A DNA stretch of 64,000 nucleotides, taken from Bryobacterales bacterium (GTDB lineage: Bacteria > Acidobacteriota > Terriglobia > Bryobacterales > UBA6623). Position numbers and translations under genes: made by a program. Of the stretch, positions 58,381-64,000 are shown piece after piece. Location: positions 16,031 through 80,030 of the forward strand of contig JAPPMB010000147.1 in NCBI GenBank assembly GCA_028819255.1, written 5' to 3'. The notes under the pieces are model-generated. The model ran no database searches and was not told the DNA's origin. It saw nothing but the letters and a program-made list of their open reading frames with translations. Within the stretch, counting starts at the first letter, position 1. Every line of letters starts with the position of its first letter.

Positions 58381-59634
58381 TTGCTCCGGAGACTGCAGGT
58401 CAGAGGCTTCAAGTCACTCGCGGATGTTACTGTCGAGTTTCCGCGCCTGTCGGTTCTGTTCGGCCCGAACTCGGCGGGAAAGAGCAATCTGCTCGATGCG
58501 ATTCAAGCGCTCTCCCGGATCGGCACCGAACGCACCTTGATGGACGCGCTCGACGGCCCGATGACTCGGGGTTACGCGTTCGAACTCTTCGCCCTGCCGC
58601 ACGGGGGCGTCTCCAGCCTCGCGGAAACTTCCGAGGCTCAGTTCTCGGTCGAAGCGGACCTGACCGTCCATGCAGGCAGAAACGGCCGAAAAACGCGCTA
58701 CCGCTACGGTGTGGCGGTCGAAATCGGATACCGGTCCGGAGCCCTGGCCAACCGCGACGAGTATCTTTCCGCCCTGTCGAAGGCCGGAGAACCAAAGGGC
58801 ACTCCCGCGATCGAGGTTGCCAACGGGCAATTCTCCGTCCGGCGCCAAGACGCGGGCTGTACGCGTATCGAGCAAGAGGGGCTGAACTACGCGATCCTCT
58901 CCGATGCCCGCTTCGCAGCTCCGGCCTACAAGCACGTCGAACGCGCTCGCACCGAACTTCGGGACTGGCGAGCCTACTACCTGGATCCCCGCCTCGCCAT
59001 GCAGGCTGAAACGCCGCCTATGGATGTCACTGATATCGGAGTACTCGGACAGCACATCGCACCGTTCCTTTACAAGCTCAAGGGAGAATGTCCGAGACAC
59101 TTCGAAGCGGTTCGCCGGACGGTCAGATCCATAGACCCCAGCATTTCGACCCTTGACGTGAATCTCGATGCCCGCGGCATGCTTCGATTCTTCGTCCGGC
59201 AGGATGGTGTCAAGGTCTCATCTCGAATCGTTTCCGAGGGAGCTCTGCGTGTCCTTGCGCTCTGCGCGCTCTGCGTCAATCCTTGGAACGGCACCCTCGT
59301 TGCCATTGAAGAACCTGAGAACGGCGTGCATCCGCGCCGAGTTGAACTCATTGCCAAGATGCTGATGTCGCTCGCGCTCGACCGACGTCGCCAAGTTGTG
59401 GTCAGCACCCACTCGCCGTTCTTCTGTGACGCCGTGCTCAATGAGGCTCGTTCCAGGTCTACGGATTCCGTGGGCTTGTTCAACGTTCGTCGCGATGGCG
59501 GTGAGAGCACGGTCGAGCCGTTCCAGACCCATGGTCCCCTGCTTGACGATCCCCAAGTCGCCGGAGCGCTCGCGATGCCGATCGAGGACCACTTGTTCGA
59601 GAGCCTGGTCCTTGGCGGATTCATTGACGAGTGA
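58381..59634 (+). CDS. AAA family ATPase (RecF/OLD-like, AAA_21 type)
   Basis: 417 aa from TTG 58381. Its N-terminus LQVRGFKSLADVTVEF is typical of the SMC/RecF/OLD class. Walker A is LFGPNSAGKSNLLDAI near residue 26, the ABC-like signature VSEGALRVLAL near 285, Walker B GTLVAIEEPENGVHP near 305 and the switch His STHSPFFCDAV near 340. No nuclease domain is fused. A gene overlapping the stop encodes what looks like the start of a partner, now broken, so any two-component defence system would be non-functional unless complemented elsewhere. Confidence 0.85.
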   Translation: MLRRLQVRGFKSLADVTVEFPRLSVLFGPNSAGKSNLLDAIQALSRIGTERTLMDALDGPMTRGYAFELFALPHGGVSSLAETSEAQFSVEADLTVHAGRNGRKTRYRYGVAVEIGYRSGALANRDEYLSALSKAGEPKGTPAIEVANGQFSVRRQDAGCTRIEQEGLNYAILSDARFAAPAYKHVERARTELRDWRAYYLDPRLAMQAETPPMDVTDIGVLGQHIAPFLYKLKGECPRHFEAVRRTVRSIDPSISTLDVNLDARGMLRFFVRQDGVKVSSRIVSEGALRVLALCALCVNPWNGTLVAIEEPENGVHPRRVELIAKMLMSLALDRRRQVVVSTHSPFFCDAVLNEARSRSTDSVGLFNVRRDGGESTVEPFQTHGPLLDDPQVAGALAMPIEDHLFESLVLGGFIDE

Positions 59635-59782
59635 GGCTGTGCTGGTCGAGTTCTTCGTTGAAGACAATGCTCACCGGCAGCTGCCCGTCCCGCTCGTGGA
59701 GCGAGACGACCTTGGGGGAGGGGGTCGGGTTGCAGTGGCCAGTGCGAAGCGCACACGAGATCCAGCCCCGTGGCTGCAAGGC
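59624..59782 (+). pseudogene. Broken partner gene of the AAA ATPase
   Basis: TTG 59624 overlaps the ATPase stop by 11 bases and opens TSEAVLVEFFVEDNAHRQLP, the strand-helix start seen in small DUF4276/TOPRIM-like proteins paired with such ATPases. After about 25 residues the frame becomes low-complexity with no similarity. The gene is frameshifted or truncated, and superoxide dismutase remnant sequence follows almost at once. Confidence 0.5.
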
Positions 59783-59789
59783 CGCTGGA

Positions 59790-60177
59790 GCGGGCCGGCA
59801 CGCGGCGCGGGGTCTGGAGCGGCCTGCTGCCGGGCAACCATGCCGTCCATATCCACGAGACGGCCAATTGCCAGCCGTGTTCGGCAGCAGGAGGTCATTT
59901 CGACCCGAGACCGCACAGCAACTCGAACCCGGACGGCAACCACCCGTAGCATTCCGGGGATCTGGTCAACCTGAAGATCAGCGGCAGGGGCCGGGGCCTG
60001 CTCGCTGCCGTCAGTAGCCGGGTCAGTCTCTCGGAGGGGCCGTTGTCGTTGTTCGATAAAGACGGAAGTGCGTTCATCATCCACCACCAGCCCGACTCCT
60101 ATTGTCCGGAGGGAGTGGTGTCGGGCTGTGCGGGCGGCTCCCGGGCAGCTTGCGGCGTTATCGTGCGCGACAAGTAG
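59790..60177 (+). pseudogene. Cu/Zn superoxide dismutase remnant with in-frame TAG
   Basis: One reading frame encodes SOD_Cu motifs in order: GLLPGNHAVHIHETANC with the copper ligands HIH, AAGGHFDPRPHSNSNPDG with the bridging or zinc His, HSGDLVNLKI, SLFDKDGSAFIIHHQPDSY and a C-terminal RAACGVIVRDK. A TAG at 59947-59949 interrupts the frame just before HSGDL; a single base change from CAG would explain it. The N-terminal strands and any start codon or signal peptide are missing. It is a decayed periplasmic-type SodC, probably truncated by the same event that broke the ATPase partner. Confidence 0.72.
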
Positions 60178-60484
60178 CAGGTTTCCTGCCATGACTCTGC
60201 CCCTGGACACGGGACTGCTCGGAGGGCCTTTGCGGGATTCTTCTGGTCTCGAGGCTTGCCCGGTGTCGATCCCAATGTCAAGGATGTCCGGGGGCTAGGT
60301 CCGCCACAGCAAGCCACATCTGGCAATGCTAACGTTGGGCCTGTTCCCGTGTAGGTTCTCCTCAATCCAACGCTTGCCTCGAGCGGCTTCGAGTTTCTTC
60401 ATGTCCTCGTAGCCATTCGGGAAGGCAACCTCCTTCGCCATTAGGATCTCGAGGAGAGCGAAACTGCCGAACAGATTGCCCTGG
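60178..60484. other. Gap between the SOD remnant and the pro-domain gene
   Basis: About 300 bases. A minus-strand frame from ATG 60441 to 60295 encodes 48 residues (MAKEVAFPNGYEDMKKLEAA at its start) with normal-looking composition but no ribosome binding site and no family I recognise. It may be another fragment. No other feature is visible. Confidence 0.3.
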
Positions 60485-61012
60485 ATGCGGAGACTTGCCA
60501 TTCCGGCGCTGGTATGGCTCGCTGCAACGGTGGCGACGGCCGATGCCGATGGCCAAGGTGCCGGACTGTTCTCCGGGATCGACCGGAAAGCGGCTCCGGC
60601 GGCCCAGTCCGATCCCCTCACGATGCGCCGTCGCCTTGTCGCGATCGACTTCGAGATGCTGCGCGAAGCACGCGCCGCGGCGACCCGACGGGGTGGAGTT
60701 TCCGCGACATTGGCGCTGAATCTCTTTGACGACGCCGAGTTCACGGGAGTTGTGGAGAACGTCGAGGCGACTTCGTCCGGCTACGCGCTGCTGGGAAGGA
60801 TCCAGGGCGTGGAGCTGGGCACGATGGCGCTCGTCGTCAACGGAGAAGTGGTTGCGGGAACGGTCAGAATCCCGGGAGCGACCTATCGGATCCGATCCGA
60901 TGGCAAGGGGACATACGCCGTCAGCCAGGTCGATCTATCCAAGCTCCCGCGAGGCGCCGAGCCCGTGAACCCTCCCACGCGCGTTCCGAGCGCCGTGCCC
61001 AGTCCGCGATGA
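60485..61012 (+). CDS. Stand-alone protease pro-domain-like protein
   Basis: 175 aa from ATG 60485 (TTG 60476 is the alternative), with a signal peptide ending near TADADGQ. The body (LVAIDFEMLREARAA, LALNLFDDAEFTGVVENVE, TMALVVNGEVVAGTVRI, YRIRSDGKGTYAVSQVD) matches the N-terminal region that in related secreted metzincin proteases is fused ahead of the catalytic domain. Here it is a separate gene whose TGA overlaps the ATG of the protease gene as ATGA. The two are probably translated in a coupled way and may work as pro-domain and enzyme. Confidence 0.65.
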   Translation: MRRLAIPALVWLAATVATADADGQGAGLFSGIDRKAAPAAQSDPLTMRRRLVAIDFEMLREARAAATRRGGVSATLALNLFDDAEFTGVVENVEATSSGYALLGRIQGVELGTMALVVNGEVVAGTVRIPGATYRIRSDGKGTYAVSQVDLSKLPRGAEPVNPPTRVPSAVPSPR

Positions 61013-64000
61013 TTCCAAGGCGAATCGGCGCTTGCGCAAACGACGGTTCTAGAGGATCGACCGGCTTTCAAGGCGCCCGTGCCATCGCGGGAGCTGATGC
61101 GCCTGCTCGCGCTGTCCCTCGCAGGCCCCGGGCTTCCCGGCGTGGGGCGTCCGCCTTCCTTGCTGCAGCCGCTCTGCTGTGCAGCGGTTCGAAGCTCGGT
61201 GCGCAGGAGATCGTCGCTCCGGACCGCGCTGCGTTGATGGCGCTTTACAACTCGACTGCCGGCAGGGGCTGGAAGGACAACTCGAACTGGTCGACTTCCG
61301 AGCCTACTTCCGAATGGTTCGGTGTCTCGGTGGACTCTGACGGGCGCATCACGCGCCTGGAACTGAAGGACAACGGGCTCAAGGGCGGAATACCGTCCCA
61401 GCTGGGGAACCTTGCAGGCCTGCGTCGGCTTGACCTGCAAGGGAACGAACTGAGCGGATCGATACCTACCGAGCTGGGACGCCTTCCTAGGCTTGATTGG
61501 CTCGATCTCTCGCACAACGCCCTCGGCGGCAGCATACCGTCCGAGATGGGAGGCCTTTCCAACCTCCGTGTGCTCGATCTCTCGGCCAATGGCCTCAGCG
61601 GCGCGATTCCGTCCGAGCTGGGAGACCTGGAACGCCTTACGTATCTCAATCTGACGGAGAACGTCCTGAGCGGCCAGATTCCGAAGGAACTGGCGAACCT
61701 GCGGCGCCTCGGGGGCCTGTACCTTCTTGGGAACCGCCTCACCGGTTCAATCCCCTCCGAACTCGGGAGCCTGGCGGAACTCGAGCGTCTCTGGCTAGCG
61801 GACAACGACCTTGGCGGAACGCTGCCTGTCTCACTGGCACGTCTAGCCAAGCTCGAACAACTTCTGGCGAACGGAAATGAGGTGTGTGCGCCGAGACATC
61901 CCGGATTCCAGTTCTGGCTGGCCAACGTCTCATTTGCGGGAGTCAACTGCCCGCCGGACGATCGCTCGATCGTTGATGTGGCTGTTTTCTACAACCAGGC
62001 TGGACGAGCCGAACTGGGCGGATGGTGGGTAGGAGTCAGGGCCGAGATCGACCTGATGATCGCCGAGACCAACCGAGCCTATGCCCTTGGAGGGGTCAAC
62101 CTGCGCCTCTCGCTAGCGGCGACCAAGGAGGTGACCTACCGGGGCACCAACTCGGCCACGGATCTGGGTCGCCTGCAAGACCCGGCGGACGGCTATCTTG
62201 ACGATGTCCACGAACTGCGCGACGCGGTGGGTGCGGACGTCGTCGTCCTGATAGTGGGCGACACATCGTGGACCGACGCGGATGCGGTGTGCGGACGCGC
62301 CAGTCAGCTAGACCGCTGGCGGCTCTCCGAGTCGTTCGCCGCCCGGGCGTTCTTCACGATGCGGGCCGGCTGCGGAGCGAGCACTTTCGCCCACGAGCTG
62401 GGGCATGTACTGGGTCTCTCCCACGACCGCTATGTAGCCTGCAAAGAGGGCGATTGCCGGTCCGGCGCGTTTCCCTACAGCCACGGTTACGTCAACCAGC
62501 GGGCATTCGCGAGGGGGGCTTCGGTGGCCGCTCGCTGGCGGACCGTCATGGCGTACGACGACCAGTGCGGTGATGCGGGCTTCGAGTGCACCCAACTGCT
62601 GCGATTCTCAACCCCCCTGCAGTCCTACCGAGGCGATCCGATGGGGGTGCCGGGGCGCGGCCGCTCATCCGACTTGAACGGGCCGTCGGACGCGCTCCGA
62701 ACTTTGGACCGGACACGGGAGACTGTTTCGAACTTGCGGCACAGGGCGGTTGTCGGGCCGCCTGCCACTCTTTCCTTTGGTGCGGACAGCTACACCGCGA
62801 CGGAGGGAGGGAGCGCCGCTTCGGTGACCGTCAGACTGAGCTCGCCTGCGCAGGGTGACTTCTCGATCCCATTGGCGGTGACCGTCGAGGGCGGGGCGTC
62901 TGTCGAAGACTACTCCGGCGTGCCGCTCAGGATACGCTTTGCCACCGGCGAGAGCGCAGCAACCTTCGATGTCGTCGCTTCGGACGACTCGGCCGACGAT
63001 GACGGCGAGCAGCTCGTGCTGGGTTTCGGGGCGCTCCCGCGGGGCGCCACCGCCATTGAACCGTCAACGGTCGCGGTGAGGCTGGTCGACAACGACCTGT
63101 CCACGCAGACCGTCGCCCTATCGAGTGGAGGGGAGATCCTGCTGTCTCGGGACGGCACCGGCCCCTGGATGCTTGACGGGGAGCGAGCCGAGAACGGATC
63201 CGAGGTGGCCCGCAACAATCGGACCCACGTCCTGGAGCTGGCCGACGGCCAATGGAGGCTCGCCCGCTATGCGATTCGCTCCGTTGTCGGCGAGACAGCC
63301 GTCGAGGACGGCATCGCGGCCACGGAATCCGTCCTGTTCGCTCCGAATTCCGCAGTTGCCGACAATGCCGGGAATGTCTACGTGGCAGACACGAAGCACC
63401 ACCGCATTCGGATGGTGGACCCGTCGGGCATGATCTCTACGCTGGCCGGCACAGGGGACTGGGGTTTCGGCGGAGACGGCGGCCCTGCTGCGGCCGCCAG
63501 GCTTGCCACACCAACCGGGTTGGCGCTCGACAGCGAGGGGAACCTGTACGTGAGCGACTCTGGAAACCACCGGGTACGGAGGATCGACGCGGCAACTCGC
63601 ACCATCGAGACGGTGGCCGGCACCGGGGAAGTAGGATTTTCCTTCGACGGCAGCCCTGCGATCGCGGCCGAGGTCATCGATCCTCGAGGAATTGCCACGG
63701 ACGATTCGGGCAACGTGCTTGTGGCCGAACCCGCAACTTCCCGGGTGCGCCGGATCGATACCGTCACGGGAACAATCGACACCGTCGCGGGGACGGGGTC
63801 CGGAGGCCATTCCGGCGATGGAGGCCCGGCGACCGAGGGCATGCTCCAGAGACCTCAAGGGGTGGCCGCGGACCTGTCCGGCAACCTGTACGTGGCCGAC
63901 ACCTGGAACCATCGGCTGCGGCGGATCCACCACGCGACGGGGGTGATCGAGACGCTGGCCGGCGGTGGCGGTCCCGGATTCTCCGGGGACGGGGAAGCCG
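61009..64000 (+). CDS. Secreted LRR-metzincin-NHL repeat protein (3' end off window)
   Basis: At least 997 codons, open to the window end. ATG 61009 is the only in-frame start before a TTG at 61234. About 47 residues precede the hydrophobic signal (SAFLAAAALLCSG), an odd extension. Leucine-rich repeats of the plant-type xGxIPxxLGxL pattern fill residues 95-290. A reprolysin-like metzincin domain follows with AHELGHVLGLSHD near 462 and the Met-turn TVMAYDDQC near 515. A Calx-beta-like segment (about 590-700) and NHL propeller repeats (VADNAGNVYVADTKHHRIR from about 785) come next. It is an extracellular multi-domain protease with adhesion-type modules. Confidence 0.85.
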   Translation, partial: MIPRRIGACANDGSRGSTGFQGARAIAGADAPARAVPRRPRASRRGASAFLAAAALLCSGSKLGAQEIVAPDRAALMALYNSTAGRGWKDNSNWSTSEPTSEWFGVSVDSDGRITRLELKDNGLKGGIPSQLGNLAGLRRLDLQGNELSGSIPTELGRLPRLDWLDLSHNALGGSIPSEMGGLSNLRVLDLSANGLSGAIPSELGDLERLTYLNLTENVLSGQIPKELANLRRLGGLYLLGNRLTGSIPSELGSLAELERLWLADNDLGGTLPVSLARLAKLEQLLANGNEVCAPRHPGFQFWLANVSFAGVNCPPDDRSIVDVAVFYNQAGRAELGGWWVGVRAEIDLMIAETNRAYALGGVNLRLSLAATKEVTYRGTNSATDLGRLQDPADGYLDDVHELRDAVGADVVVLIVGDTSWTDADAVCGRASQLDRWRLSESFAARAFFTMRAGCGASTFAHELGHVLGLSHDRYVACKEGDCRSGAFPYSHGYVNQRAFARGASVAARWRTVMAYDDQCGDAGFECTQLLRFSTPLQSYRGDPMGVPGRGRSSDLNGPSDALRTLDRTRETVSNLRHRAVVGPPATLSFGADSYTATEGGSAASVTVRLSSPAQGDFSIPLAVTVEGGASVEDYSGVPLRIRFATGESAATFDVVASDDSADDDGEQLVLGFGALPRGATAIEPSTVAVRLVDNDLSTQTVALSSGGEILLSRDGTGPWMLDGERAENGSEVARNNRTHVLELADGQWRLARYAIRSVVGETAVEDGIAATESVLFAPNSAVADNAGNVYVADTKHHRIRMVDPSGMISTLAGTGDWGFGGDGGPAAAARLATPTGLALDSEGNLYVSDSGNHRVRRIDAATRTIETVAGTGEVGFSFDGSPAIAAEVIDPRGIATDDSGNVLVAEPATSRVRRIDTVTGTIDTVAGTGSGGHSGDGGPATEGMLQRPQGVAADLSGNLYVADTWNHRLRRIHHATGVIETLAGGGGPGFSGDGEA

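Noticed and set aside
60295..60441. 48-codon minus-strand ORF
   Set aside because: No ribosome binding site, no recognised family and a position among gene fragments; it is mentioned in the gap description only.

Overview
The window is GC-rich DNA, apart from one AT-rich stretch near 10.3-10.6 kb. It reads as a chromosome segment of an uncultured Acidobacteriota-like heterotroph. That assignment is inference. It rests on a secreted repeat protein with a Solibacter-type C-terminal domain (27.6-29.6 kb), an Oar-type TonB receptor with an N-terminal carboxypeptidase-regulatory domain, sulfatases with their own formylglycine-generating enzyme, a mandelate-racemase-like/PmoA-like gene pair, and several genes whose -10 box sits within ten bases of the start codon (probable leaderless mRNAs).

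Layout. 0-3 kb: larE (cut by the left edge), an exported enolase-superfamily enzyme and a divergent PmoA-like lipoprotein. 3-7.9 kb: a minus-strand run hemB, dacB, pyrB, pyrC. 8.3-10.2 kb: a secreted protein made of four cache-like modules. 10.3-10.7 kb: the AT-rich island. 10.9-12.8 kb: yebC, ruvC and a small exported protein. 12.8-18.8 kb: the parB-parA / rsmG-mnmG segregation and tRNA-modification cluster, with two parS sites in front of parA, an orphan ribbon-helix-helix protein and a decayed IS110 fragment. 18.9-27.7 kb: mostly housekeeping genes (purD, a Gfo/Idh oxidoreductase, greA, a CDP-alcohol phosphatidyltransferase, a GH15 glucanase, argS, alr).

27.6-50.5 kb is catabolic and accessory: the Solibacter-type repeat protein, an FGE-type enzyme, a NUDIX protein, a DUF4143 ATPase behind twin palindromic operators, a NIPSNAP protein, a giant pyruvate:ferredoxin oxidoreductase, an aldehyde dehydrogenase, an Oar-like TonB receptor, two sulfatases, a VapBC pair, a GMC oxidoreductase and a second VapBC whose toxin is only a stub.

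50.6-58 kb: a tandem ThyX-like protein, a HAD phosphatase, queA, then a PhoB-like response regulator and a TonB receptor. Each of the last two is preceded by four 7-base units repeated every 11 bases, the architecture of a PHO box. 58.4-64 kb: an AAA ATPase with a broken partner gene, a Cu/Zn superoxide dismutase remnant with an in-frame TAG, and a two-gene unit ending in a very large secreted LRR-metzincin-NHL protein that runs off the right edge.

Working together: the FGE-type enzyme plausibly matures the sulfatases, which with the TonB receptors, GH15, GMC and aldehyde dehydrogenase genes suggest use of sulfated or complex carbohydrates. The PhoB-like regulator probably controls itself and the adjacent TonB receptor. 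No tRNA, rRNA, CRISPR array or DnaA-box cluster was seen by reading.
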